DNA from: Amycolatopsis antarctica | Lineage (GTDB): Bacteria; Actinomycetota; Actinomycetes; Mycobacteriales; Pseudonocardiaceae | DNA length: 64,000 bases | Assembly: GCF_002262875.1 (NCBI RefSeq) | Contig: NZ_NKYE01000019.1 | Coordinates: 79,340-143,339 of the forward strand | Direction: 5' to 3' | In this document: piece by piece, positions 1 through 8,794 of the stretch | How the letters are laid out: the number at the start of each line of letters is the position of its first letter | Numbering within the stretch: the stretch's first letter is position 1 | The notes under the pieces: generated by a model | What the model was told of the DNA's origin: nothing | The model's input: the letters and a program-made list of their open reading frames with translations, nothing else | Databases searched by the model: none | Program-made: the position numbers and the translations under genes

Positions 1-1124
<1,124 letters not shown>

Positions 1125-1139
1125 CCCACCGCCGTACCG

Positions 1140-1180
1140 GAAAGGCCCGTCGCCCCGCCACCAGGGACGACGGGCCTTTC
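1140..1180 (+). terminator. Intrinsic-type terminator after citrate synthase
   Basis: A perfect 13-bp stem (GAAAGGCCCGTCG paired with its complement) with a 15-nt loop begins 16 bases after the gltA stop codon. The distal arm ends in CCTTTC rather than a long U tract, which is common in actinomycetes. Confidence 0.85.
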
Positions 1181-1211
1181 CGCGTCCGCCCCACCCCCAC
1201 CCCCACCCCCA

Positions 1212-1299
1212 CCGTGTCGCGCGGTAGGACACCCCGTGTCGTGCGTTCTGGCACCCCGTGTCGGGCGGTGGGGCATGCCGTGTCGGGCGGTGGGGCTTT
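1212..1299 (+). repeat. Four 22-bp tandem repeats, forward block
   Basis: Units start at 1212, 1234, 1256 and 1278, each opening with CCGTGTCG and keeping an exact 22-bp period (core CCGTGTCGGGCGGTGGGGCA). Copies three and four are almost identical and the first two diverge. An inverted block of the same unit follows at 1365. Confidence 0.85.
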
Positions 1300-1364
1300 C
1301 TGTTGTGCCGTAATCATTGTCAGCCTCGCCGGCATTCTCGGGTTCGCCCTCGGCCGTTCCGCCG

Positions 1365-1452
1365 GGTGCCCGAACGCCCGACACGGCGTGCCGTCGCGCC
1401 CGACACGGCGTGCCCGAACGCCCGACACGGCGTGCCGTAGCGCGTGACACGG
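1365..1452 (-). repeat. Four 22-bp tandem repeats, inverted block
   Basis: Units end at 1386, 1408, 1430 and 1452 with the complement of the forward unit (core CGAACGCCCGACACGG), again at an exact 22-bp period. With the forward block it forms a large inverted repeat with two 88-bp arms and about 65 bp between. The rest of the 1125-1515 intergenic region shows only the gltA terminator. Confidence 0.85.
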
Positions 1453-1515
1453 TGAGGTGGGGCGGGAGGGTTGACGATCTGCGGCGGGGGCGTGCTGGGC
1501 ATAGCCTCTGGCGTC

Positions 1516-2916
1516 ATGACGAGTGAAGACCCGGCGGTGTTGTGGTTCCGGCGTGACCTGCGGCTAGGCGACCACGCCGCGCTGCACGACGCGGCCGAGC
1601 GCACCGATACCGTGCTGGCGCTGTACGTACTCGACGAGAAGCTGCTGGCACCGTCCGGGGCACCGCGACTGGCGTTCATGTACGGCTGCCTGCGCGCGCT
1701 GGACGAGCAGCTCGGCGGCAGGCTGCTGGTACTGACCGGCGACCCGGTGACGATCGTTCCCCGGGTCGCCGAGGCGATCGGCGCGGCGAGCGTGCACATC
1801 AGCGCAGACACCGGCCCCTACGGTCACCGGCGCGACCGGGACGTCGCCGACGCCCTGCGCGAGCGGGGTGCCGAACTGGTGGAGACGGGATCGCCCTACG
1901 CGATCACCCCCGGCCGGGTCACCAAGGGCGACGGGGATCCGTACCGGGTGTTCACGCCGTTCTACCGCGCCTGGAAGGAACACGGCTACCCGTCGCCCGC
2001 GGACACCAAGAAGTCCACAGTGGACTGGATCGACCCGGCGACGTTGCCCGCGAAACTGCGCGGCGAACGGATCCCGGACGATCCGGACCTCGGCGAGATG
2101 AGGCTGCCAGAGCCGGGGGAGAAGGCCGCGCTGAAGCTGTGGCGGGATTTCCTCGACGAGTACCTCACCGACTACGACGGCGACCGCGACCGCCCGGACC
2201 GGCCCGGTACGACGCGGATCTCGCCGTACCTGCGCTGGGGCTGCGTGCATCCGCGCACCCTGCTCGCCGATCTGGCCGGGCGGACGGGCAGCGGGGCGGA
2301 GAGCCTGCGCGGCGAGATCGCCTGGCGAGAGTTCCACGCCGACGTCCTCTGGCACTGGCCGAAGGCCGCCAGGAAGAACTTCGACACCCGCTTCGACGCC
2401 ATGAAGCACGACACCGGGAAAGAGGCGCAACGGCTGTTCGAGGCCTGGTGCGACGGCCGGACCGGGTATCCGATCGTCGACGCCGGGATGCGCCAGCTCC
2501 TCGCCGAGGGCTGGATGCACAACCGGGTGCGGATGGTGGTCGCGAGTTTCCTGGTGAAGGACCTGCACCTGCCGTGGTGGTGGGGCGCCCGGCACTTCAT
2601 GAACCAGCTCGTGGACGGGGACCTGGCGTCGAACCAGCTCAACTGGCAGTGGGTCGCCGGGTCGGGAACCGACGCGGCGCCGTACTTCCGGATCTTCAAC
2701 CCGACGACGCAGGGGGAGAAGTTCGATCCGAACGGCGACTACGTGCGCCGGTACGTACCGGAACTGCGTTCCCTGCAAGGAAAATCCGTGCACCAGCCAT
2801 GGAAGCGGGGGAACGACGCCCCGGCGGACTATCCGCGTCCGCTCGTCGAGCACGCGCAGGAACGGCAGGTCTCGCTGGAACGCTACGGCGCGGTGACCGG
2901 CAAGCCGCGATCCTGA
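1516..2916 (+). CDS. phr: Deoxyribodipyrimidine photolyase
   Basis: Light-driven, FAD-dependent repair of cyclobutane pyrimidine dimers in DNA. The 466-residue product has the usual family length. An N-terminal photolyase alpha/beta domain begins at VLWFRRDLRLGDHAAL, and a C-terminal FAD-binding helical domain carries TRISPYLRWG, GYPIVDAGMRQL and the DGDLASNQLNWQWVAG block that binds FAD and the flipped-out dimer. ATG at 1516 is chosen over the in-frame TTG at 1471 because the conserved domain starts eight residues after the ATG. It appears monocistronic and converges on the next gene. Confidence 0.93.
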   Translation: MTSEDPAVLWFRRDLRLGDHAALHDAAERTDTVLALYVLDEKLLAPSGAPRLAFMYGCLRALDEQLGGRLLVLTGDPVTIVPRVAEAIGAASVHISADTGPYGHRRDRDVADALRERGAELVETGSPYAITPGRVTKGDGDPYRVFTPFYRAWKEHGYPSPADTKKSTVDWIDPATLPAKLRGERIPDDPDLGEMRLPEPGEKAALKLWRDFLDEYLTDYDGDRDRPDRPGTTRISPYLRWGCVHPRTLLADLAGRTGSGAESLRGEIAWREFHADVLWHWPKAARKNFDTRFDAMKHDTGKEAQRLFEAWCDGRTGYPIVDAGMRQLLAEGWMHNRVRMVVASFLVKDLHLPWWWGARHFMNQLVDGDLASNQLNWQWVAGSGTDAAPYFRIFNPTTQGEKFDPNGDYVRRYVPELRSLQGKSVHQPWKRGNDAPADYPRPLVEHAQERQVSLERYGAVTGKPRS

Positions 2917-2932
2917 GGTGGCGCTGCCGGGC

Positions 2933-3742
2933 TCAGTCCCGGAATTCCGCGGTGTGTGCCGCCGCCCACCGCGCGAAGGTCGTGCCCGGCCGCCCGGTGA
3001 TGTCCTGGACCGAGGACGTGGGCAGAACCGGGTTCTCGGTGAAACCGGTGAGCACGTTCTCGACGTACCAGTCCGCGGTGTCGCCCATGTCCGGGCGCAG
3101 CGCTTCCGCCGCTTCGGCGGGTGGGACGGTGCGGAACCGCAGGTCCCGGCCGAGCGCTTCGCCCAGGGTGCGCAGCAGTTCGAAGCGGGTCAGCGTCTCC
3201 GGGCCGCCGAGTGGGTACGCCCTGCCGGTGTGGCCCTCGCCGAGCAGTGCCGTCGCGGCCACGGCGGCGATGTCGTCCATCGCGATCGGTGCGCTCGCGG
3301 AATCGGGGTAGGGCTCCCGGACGGTGCCGGTCTCCCGGATCTGCCGGGCCCACATCGTCGAGTTCTCCATGAAGTCGGCCGGCCACAGGTGTGTCCATTC
3401 GAGACCGCTGGCCTCCACGGCGTCGTTGACCTGTCCCCACCAGCTTTCCGGTTCACCGGAGAGGTCGACGACGTGGCGGACGCCCGCGTCCCGGGCGAGC
3501 GCGAGCACCTCGGTGACAGTGTCCGGGGTGGGCGCCAGGTACATCCGGTCCACGCCGTCGAGCGCGGCGGGCAGCGTCTCCAACCTGCGCAGGTAGCCCT
3601 TGGCCACCTCGACGCCCTCGGGCAGCGCGGCCCTGGCCGGGTTGGTGGTGAGGGCGCGCACCTCGCCCGCACCCATCGCCAGCAGGTGGTCGACGACCTT
3701 CCGGCCGATGTTCGCGGTGGTGCCGGTGACCAGGATTGTCAT
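2933..3742 (-). CDS. NmrA-like NAD(P)-binding protein
   Basis: A 269-residue atypical short-chain dehydrogenase of the NmrA/NAD(P)H-binding type. The Rossmann motif TGTTANIGRKV lies within the first 16 residues and the protein lacks a classical YxxxK active site. Proteins of this family act as redox sensors or as quinone or isoflavone reductases, and the substrate cannot be told from sequence. It converges on the photolyase gene with a 16-bp gap and is separated from the ABC operon by a hairpin. Confidence 0.8.
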   Translation of the reverse strand: MTILVTGTTANIGRKVVDHLLAMGAGEVRALTTNPARAALPEGVEVAKGYLRRLETLPAALDGVDRMYLAPTPDTVTEVLALARDAGVRHVVDLSGEPESWWGQVNDAVEASGLEWTHLWPADFMENSTMWARQIRETGTVREPYPDSASAPIAMDDIAAVAATALLGEGHTGRAYPLGGPETLTRFELLRTLGEALGRDLRFRTVPPAEAAEALRPDMGDTADWYVENVLTGFTENPVLPTSSVQDITGRPGTTFARWAAAHTAEFRD

Positions 3743-3809
3743 GTGCCCTCCGGAGTTCGCAGTGATCCCGCCACTCTGGCAGTCCTCGGCGGCCGTCCGC
3801 CAATGGCGG

Positions 3810-3845
3810 CCGGGAGCCCGGGACCGTGCGGCCCCAGGCTCCCGG
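3810..3845 (-). terminator. Hairpin terminator of the ABC transporter operon
   Basis: A 9-bp perfect stem (CCGGGAGCC and its complement) with an 18-nt loop lies directly after the last gene of the minus-strand ABC operon. Confidence 0.6.
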
Positions 3846-3853
3846 TGCCGGCG

Positions 3854-5056
3854 TCAGCCCTTCAGCGCGTCGGTGAGCTTGATCCTGCTTCCGGTGCGCA
3901 GCACGGCGTTCTGGTAAATCTTGCCACCCAGCCAGGTGAACACCGCCACCGTCGCCAGGGTGAGCACCAGTGCGAGGAGGATCTCCCAGGACCCGACGGT
4001 GCCCGCGGCGATCCGGCCCGGCATCAGCACCGGGGAGAGCACCGGGACCAGCGACAGGATCTGCGTCGCTGAGCCGTCCGGGTCCTGCAGCAGTACGTTC
4101 AGCCCGATGACGAAGCCGACCACCAGCACCATCGTCACCGGGGTGAGCACCGACTGCGCGTCCTCCTGGCGCGAGACCAGCGATCCGGCGGCGGCGAACA
4201 CCGTGGCGTAGAGGAAGAAGCCGAGCAGATACCAGACCAGACCCCAGAGCAGGGTGCTGGTGGCGACCCCGGACAGTGTCAGCACACCGGTCGCCGAGGC
4301 CATCGCGAGTCCCGCGCCGCCGATGATCAGCAACTGCACCAGGCCGACCAGGCCGAGCCCGATCACCTTGCCCAGCAGCAACTGCCACGGCCGCACGGTG
4401 GCCAGCAGGATCTCCACGACCCGGCTGGACTTCTCCTCCACGATGCCCTGCGCGACGAGTGTGCCGTAGGTGGTGATGCTGAAGTACAGCAGGAAAACGA
4501 TCACCAGCCCGATCACCAGCCGTTGCCCGCGTTCGGGGTCGGCGGGCTCGATGGTGCTCACCTTCACCTGTGCGCTGTCCACAGCGGACAGAACCTGCGC
4601 CGGGTCCTCGCCTGCCCTGAGCAGTTCGGCGTTGAGTACCTCGGACTGGGACAGACCGTTCAGGGCAGCCTTCAGCTCCTCCGGCAGTTCCGTCTTGACC
4701 AGGACGGCGAGATCGGTGCTGTTGCCGGAGACCAGCGCGTCCAGGTCCCCGCTCTCCACCTGCGCCCGGCCCTGCTCGACGTCGCCGATGGTGCTGGTCT
4801 CGATCTCCTGCCCCAGTTCCCGGCCGGTCTGGGTGAGCTGCTCGGCGATGCCCGCGGACTGCCCGGAGAGGCCGACCCTGCTCCGGTCGGAGTCGGCGAA
4901 CAGGGTGGACTGCAACAGGAGGTAGCCGGCGATCACCACGATGATGACGGCGGTTCCGACGAAGAAGGACCGGGTGCGCAGGCGCGTGTTCAGTTCCCGC
5001 TGCGCGACGAGTCGCACGGCCGTCGCGGGGCCGGTGGAACGGATGGGCGTGGTCAT
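3854..5056 (-). CDS. ABC-2 type exporter permease (NatB-like)
   Basis: Membrane subunit of a two-component ABC exporter. The 400-residue protein has one N-terminal membrane segment (about residues 24-44), an extracytoplasmic domain of roughly 140 residues, and five or six membrane segments in the C-terminal half, the NatB/ABC-2 layout. An ATG overlapping the stop of the ATPase gene (ATGA) is taken as the start. The frame stays open further upstream, but that stretch only shadows the ATPase gene. The substrate is unknown; NatAB exports sodium in Bacillus, and related pairs export drugs or peptides. Confidence 0.88.
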   Translation of the reverse strand: MTTPIRSTGPATAVRLVAQRELNTRLRTRSFFVGTAVIIVVIAGYLLLQSTLFADSDRSRVGLSGQSAGIAEQLTQTGRELGQEIETSTIGDVEQGRAQVESGDLDALVSGNSTDLAVLVKTELPEELKAALNGLSQSEVLNAELLRAGEDPAQVLSAVDSAQVKVSTIEPADPERGQRLVIGLVIVFLLYFSITTYGTLVAQGIVEEKSSRVVEILLATVRPWQLLLGKVIGLGLVGLVQLLIIGGAGLAMASATGVLTLSGVATSTLLWGLVWYLLGFFLYATVFAAAGSLVSRQEDAQSVLTPVTMVLVVGFVIGLNVLLQDPDGSATQILSLVPVLSPVLMPGRIAAGTVGSWEILLALVLTLATVAVFTWLGGKIYQNAVLRTGSRIKLTDALKG

Positions 5057-5964
5057 GCCGGCTTCTCCTCGGTGACGACGTTGCGGAACAGGTCGCTCAG
5101 CGACGCGGTCTGGCGGCTGAACTCCCGGACCGGGCCGGTGGCCAGCGCGGCGGCGAGCACCGTCTGGTCGTCGGTTCCCGGTGCCAGTTCGATGACGGTG
5201 CGTTCGCCGTCCTCGGCCACCACCGTCGTTCCCGGCAGACCGGAGGCCCAGCCCGGCGCGGCCGAGGGCACCGACACGTTGATCCGGGACGCCCCCGAGG
5301 CGGTCAGTTCCGGCACCGTCCCCACGGCGACCATGCGCCCGTCGCGGATGATCCCCACCCGATCGCACAGTCGCTGCACCAGGTCGAGCTGGTGGCTGGA
5401 GAACACCACGGGCACCCCGGTGGCGGCCTTCTCCCGCAGCACCTGGCTCATCACGTCCACCGCCAGCGGATCGAGTCCGGAGAACGGTTCGTCCAGCACC
5501 AGTACCACCGGATCGTGCACGAGCGCGGCGGCGAGCTGCACGCGCTGCTGGTTGCCGAGGCTGAGTTTCTGGACCTCTTCCGTGCGGCGTTCCTTCAGGC
5601 CGAGCCGGGCGATCCAGTTCTCCGCGCTGGTGTGCGCGGCGTTCGCGGTCATACCGTGCAACTGGGCCAGGTACACGAGCTGGTCGAGCACCTTCATCTT
5701 CGGGTAGAGCCCGCGTTCCTCCGGCATGTAGCCGATCCGGGAACGGGTCTCGTGCGTCACCGGGGCGCCGCCGAACCGGACCTGGCCCGCGTCCGCGGAG
5801 AGGACGCCGAGCGCGATCCGCATCGTCGTCGTCTTTCCCGCTCCGTTGCTGCCGACGAAGCCGAACAGCTCGCCCGGCCGTACGTCGAAGCTCACCGAGT
5901 CCAGTGCCACCACCTCGCCGTAGCGTTTGGACACGTCGTCGATCTCCAGCGCTGTGTCAGCCAC
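5053..5964 (-). CDS. ABC transporter ATP-binding protein (NatA-like)
   Basis: Nucleotide-binding subunit that powers the adjacent permease. The 303-residue protein has Walker A GSNGAGKTT (about 39-47), an LSLGN signature (134-138) followed by QQRVQLAAAL, Walker B VLVLDEP (154-160) and a C-terminal extension typical of this subfamily. Its start overlaps the end of the small membrane-protein gene by 8 bp and its stop overlaps the permease start, so the three genes are translationally coupled. Confidence 0.92.
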   Translation of the reverse strand: MADTALEIDDVSKRYGEVVALDSVSFDVRPGELFGFVGSNGAGKTTTMRIALGVLSADAGQVRFGGAPVTHETRSRIGYMPEERGLYPKMKVLDQLVYLAQLHGMTANAAHTSAENWIARLGLKERRTEEVQKLSLGNQQRVQLAAALVHDPVVLVLDEPFSGLDPLAVDVMSQVLREKAATGVPVVFSSHQLDLVQRLCDRVGIIRDGRMVAVGTVPELTASGASRINVSVPSAAPGWASGLPGTTVVAEDGERTVIELAPGTDDQTVLAAALATGPVREFSRQTASLSDLFRNVVTEEKPA

Positions 5965-6172
5965 GGGATTCCTCTCCTCGCTGGGTGTTCTCGTCGGTCG
6001 GTAGGTTCAGCTCGTCCAGGTCGCCGGGATGGTCGTCCGGCAGTGTCCAGCCGGGGATCATCGTCGGTGTCGAGAGGCTGAGCAGGATCACCACGGCCAT
6101 CATCCTGAACGCGCTGCGGTGCCGCGGTTCTCTCTGCCAGCGGTTGTCGAGCCGGGCACGGATGGTGTTCAC
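5957..6172 (-). CDS. Small single-span membrane protein in the ABC operon
   Basis: A 71-residue protein not assigned to any family. It has a basic N-terminus (ARLDNRWQREPRHRSAFR), one hydrophobic segment (MMAVVILLSLSTP) and an acidic tail rich in D and E, so it is probably an inner-membrane protein with the tail outside. The GTG start overlaps the stop of the XRE regulator (GTGA), and its end overlaps the ATPase start. Placement between regulator and transporter suggests a small accessory subunit or signalling partner; that is inference. Confidence 0.7.
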   Translation of the reverse strand: MNTIRARLDNRWQREPRHRSAFRMMAVVILLSLSTPTMIPGWTLPDDHPGDLDELNLPTDENTQRGEESRG

Positions 6173-6441
6173 GTGTGTGCCTCTCCTCGGTAGACCTGTG
6201 TGGACAGTGGGGTGAACGGGTCTCGGTTGAACACGGCCTCGACCGGGAGGTCGAACACCGTGCAGATCCGGAAGGCCAGGTCCAGGCTGGGGTAATGGTC
6301 GCCCCGCTCCAGTGCGCCGATCGTCTGGGGGTTGACCTCGACCGCCTCGGCGAGCGCCGCCCTGCTGAGCCCGCGTTCCGCGCGCAGCACCTGCAGCCGA
6401 TTGTGAATCGGCAGCTCTCTGCCGCGCCGTACTGGGCTCAT
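6169..6441 (-). CDS. XRE-family transcriptional regulator
   Basis: A 90-residue Cro/C1-type DNA-binding protein. The helix-turn-helix spans about residues 16-70 (LQVLRAERGLSRAALAEAVE, then NPQTIGALERG) with a short C-terminal tail and no sensor domain, like the compact YozG-type regulators. It is the first gene of a four-gene coupled operon with a small membrane protein and an ABC exporter, and so probably controls that operon. Confidence 0.88.
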   Translation of the reverse strand: MSPVRRGRELPIHNRLQVLRAERGLSRAALAEAVEVNPQTIGALERGDHYPSLDLAFRICTVFDLPVEAVFNRDPFTPLSTQVYRGEAHT

Positions 6442-6448
6442 CGAACGT

Positions 6449-6477
6449 AGTGTTGTAAAAACCTAACATTCTGTCAA
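6449..6477 (-). promoter_or_regulatory. Sigma-70-type promoter of the XRE-ABC operon
   Basis: On the minus strand, a perfect TTGACA (6472-6477) is followed after 17 bp by AACACT (6449-6454). Transcription would begin about 7 nt further on, at or next to the ATG at 6441, so the mRNA is predicted to be leaderless. Confidence 0.6.
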
Positions 6478-6491
6478 GCTTTACCGAGTGC

Positions 6492-6511
6492 CTGTCCGCT
6501 TGTGCGGGCAG
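6492..6511 (-). terminator. Short hairpin after glpD
   Basis: An 8-bp stem with one G-T pair and a 4-nt loop lies just downstream of the glpD stop codon, between glpD and the XRE promoter. It is weak and may be only a partial terminator. Confidence 0.4.
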
Positions 6512-6514
6512 AAG

Positions 6515-8068
6515 TCAGACGGTGTGCAGGCCGTTCAGCGCGCGGTCCACCAGCTCGCTGGCCAGCGGCTCGGCCGCCGCGGCGTCAGCGGCGACCAGGC
6601 CGAGGCGGGTGCGCCGGTGCAGTACGTCGTCGACGTCGAGGGCGCCCTCGTGCCGCACCGCCCAGACGATCTCGGCGGCGGTGATCTCGGTCCCCGCGAA
6701 CAGTGGCCGCGCCAGTTCCGGGTCCAGTTCACCGATCGCCGCCACCCGGGGCGCCTCGGTACCGTAATGCGCCACCAGCCGAGCGGGGGCATCCACTGTG
6801 GATAGACGTTCTCTCGGGGCGGCGCCGAGCAGTGGCAGCCGGTCGGTGCGGGACCGGCCCGCGTGCAACCCGGACCGCGCCACCGCGGCGTCCACCGCGT
6901 CGGCGGCCATCCTGCGGTACGTGGTGAGTTTGCCCCCCACGACGGTGATCGTGCCGTCGTCCGACGTCAGCACGGCGTGCTTGCGGGAGAGGTCCGCGCT
7001 ACGGGCGGAGCCTCCGGGCAGCTCGATCAGCGGGCGCAGTCCGGCATACGAGCCGAGTACGTCCTCTTCGGACAGTGTCCGGCGCAGCACCGAGGAGCCC
7101 ACCCGCAGCAGGAAGTCCACATCGGACTGTGGCACGCGCGGGACGTCCGGGATGTCGCCGTCCAGCGGCTCGTCGGTCAGGCCGAGGTAGACCCGGTCGC
7201 CGGGCTGGGGGAGCAGGAACACGAACCGGTTCAGTTCACCCGGCACCGGCACCAGCACGGCCGCCTCGGAGATCCCGGTCGTGCCGGCGTCGAGCACCAG
7301 GTGCGACCCCCGAGACGGACGCAGGCGCACCGAGGGCACCAGCGTGCCCGCCCACACCCCGGCGGCGTTCACCACCTGCCGTGCCCGCAGTTCGAACTCG
7401 GTGCCGGTGATCCCGTCGCGTACCCACACCCGGTCGCCGCGAATCTCGATCGCGGGCACCCGGGTCAGTATCCGGGCGCCGAACCGGGCCGCCGTGCGCG
7501 CCAGCGAGATGACCAGCCTGGCGTCGTCGGTGAGCGCGCCGTCGAAGGACAGCAGGGCACCGCGCAGGCCCGCCGGCTCCATGCCCGGCGCGAGTGCCAG
7601 TGCCTCGGCGGCCGAGATCGTGCGCGGCCGGGGCAGTACCGAGGACGGCGTTCCGGCCGCCCGCCGCAGCGCGTCCCCGGCGTGCAGCCCGGCCCCCACG
7701 AGCGCGCGCTGACCACGGGAAGTACTGCCGTACAAGGGAAGTACATTCGCCAGTGGCCGGGTCAGATGCGGTGCCGTGCGGGTCATCAGCACCCCCCGCT
7801 CCACCGCGCTCTCGTGCGCCAGTGCGAGGTCACCCTTCGCCAGGTAGCGCAGCCCGCCGTGGACGAGCTTGCTCGACCAGCGCGAAGTGCCGAACGCCAG
7901 GTCGTGTGCCTCGACCAGCGCGACGGACAGCCCGCGCGAGGCCGCGTCGAGCGCGATCCCGGCGCCGGTGACCCCGCCGCCCACCACCAGTACGTCGACC
8001 TTCTCGCCCTCGGCCAGCCGGTCCAGCTCGGCGGAACGGCGGCGGGCGTTGAGTGAGCCCTGGATCAT
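6515..8068 (-). CDS. glpD: Glycerol-3-phosphate dehydrogenase (FAD)
   Basis: Oxidises sn-glycerol 3-phosphate to dihydroxyacetone phosphate and passes electrons to quinone at the membrane. The 517-residue product has the dinucleotide motif VVGGGVTGAGIALDAASRG near residues 28-46, the family hallmark GTSRWSSKLVHGGLRYL, and the C-terminal VGGKLTTYRRMA motif of the GlpD C-terminal domain. The ATG overlaps the stop codon of the upstream TetR gene (ATGA), so the two are co-transcribed. The same minus-strand frame stays open to 10336, but the extra part is antisense to the FAD oxidase gene. Confidence 0.94.
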   Translation of the reverse strand: MIQGSLNARRRSAELDRLAEGEKVDVLVVGGGVTGAGIALDAASRGLSVALVEAHDLAFGTSRWSSKLVHGGLRYLAKGDLALAHESAVERGVLMTRTAPHLTRPLANVLPLYGSTSRGQRALVGAGLHAGDALRRAAGTPSSVLPRPRTISAAEALALAPGMEPAGLRGALLSFDGALTDDARLVISLARTAARFGARILTRVPAIEIRGDRVWVRDGITGTEFELRARQVVNAAGVWAGTLVPSVRLRPSRGSHLVLDAGTTGISEAAVLVPVPGELNRFVFLLPQPGDRVYLGLTDEPLDGDIPDVPRVPQSDVDFLLRVGSSVLRRTLSEEDVLGSYAGLRPLIELPGGSARSADLSRKHAVLTSDDGTITVVGGKLTTYRRMAADAVDAAVARSGLHAGRSRTDRLPLLGAAPRERLSTVDAPARLVAHYGTEAPRVAAIGELDPELARPLFAGTEITAAEIVWAVRHEGALDVDDVLHRRTRLGLVAADAAAAEPLASELVDRALNGLHTV

Positions 8069-8778
8069 GCCCGGCCCCGGGCGGGCACCGGGCTCAGTGC
8101 GGCGTCGAGCACGTGGGCCAGCTCGGTCAGCAGGTCCTCCTCGGGCACCGGGTCGGTGCCGGTGGTCGCGGCGCGCAGGGAGAACACGAACGACTGGATC
8201 ACCAGTAGCAGCGAGCGCGCCTGGGCGCGAGGCTCGCCGAGCCGGACCGACCCGTCCGCCTGCCCCTGGTGCAGCATCCCGGTGATCACCTGCTCGGCGA
8301 GGCGCTGCGTGCTGCCGAGGCGCTGCACGATGTAGGGCAGGATCAGGTCGGCGTCCACGTCGAGCACGGTGCGCATCAGCGGGTCGGCGGCGAGCGCCCG
8401 CACGGTCGCGACCCCGCTGTGCACGATTCGCTCCCGCATGGTCGACGCCGCATCCCCGGCCAGGCTCACTCGTTGGACCAGTGCACCGAACTCGCGGGTC
8501 ATCAGTGCCGCCAGCACACTGGTCACATCCGGGAAACGGCGGTACAGCGTCATTCTGCTGACCTTCGCGGTGCGCGCGATCTCGGCCAGTGTCGTCCGCC
8601 GCACGCCGGCGGCGAGCACGCAGTCGCGGGCGGCGTCGAGCAACGTGTCGTCGGCGACGCGGCCGGCGGCGACCCGCTCCCGGGCGTCGGCGAGGGCGCT
8701 GCGAGCGCGGGCGGCCGCCGGGGATCCGGTGGAGGACCCGGCGTCGCCTTCCGCCAGTACGTGACGTTTGCCGTTCAT
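8065..8778 (-). CDS. TetR-family regulator of glpD
   Basis: A 237-residue TetR-type repressor. Its helix-turn-helix lies around residues 45-85 (TTLAEIARTAKVSRMTLYRRF) after an unusually long, Ala/Arg-rich N-terminal tail of about 35 residues. It is coupled to glpD and divergent from the FAD-linked oxidase, with only 16 bp between the two proposed start codons, so it probably controls both. A TACAGT box on the minus strand (8786-8791) sits at the -10 distance for a leaderless transcript. Confidence 0.85.
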   Translation of the reverse strand: MNGKRHVLAEGDAGSSTGSPAAARARSALADARERVAAGRVADDTLLDAARDCVLAAGVRRTTLAEIARTAKVSRMTLYRRFPDVTSVLAALMTREFGALVQRVSLAGDAASTMRERIVHSGVATVRALAADPLMRTVLDVDADLILPYIVQRLGSTQRLAEQVITGMLHQGQADGSVRLGEPRAQARSLLLVIQSFVFSLRAATTGTDPVPEEDLLTELAHVLDAALSPVPARGRA

Positions 8779-8794
8779 GTGTCACACTGTACTC

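Noticed and set aside
1212..1452. Repeat blocks considered as a CRISPR array or coding sequence
   Set aside because: The period is only 22 bp with no spacers. Short open frames through it (60-150 codons) consist of repeat translation only.
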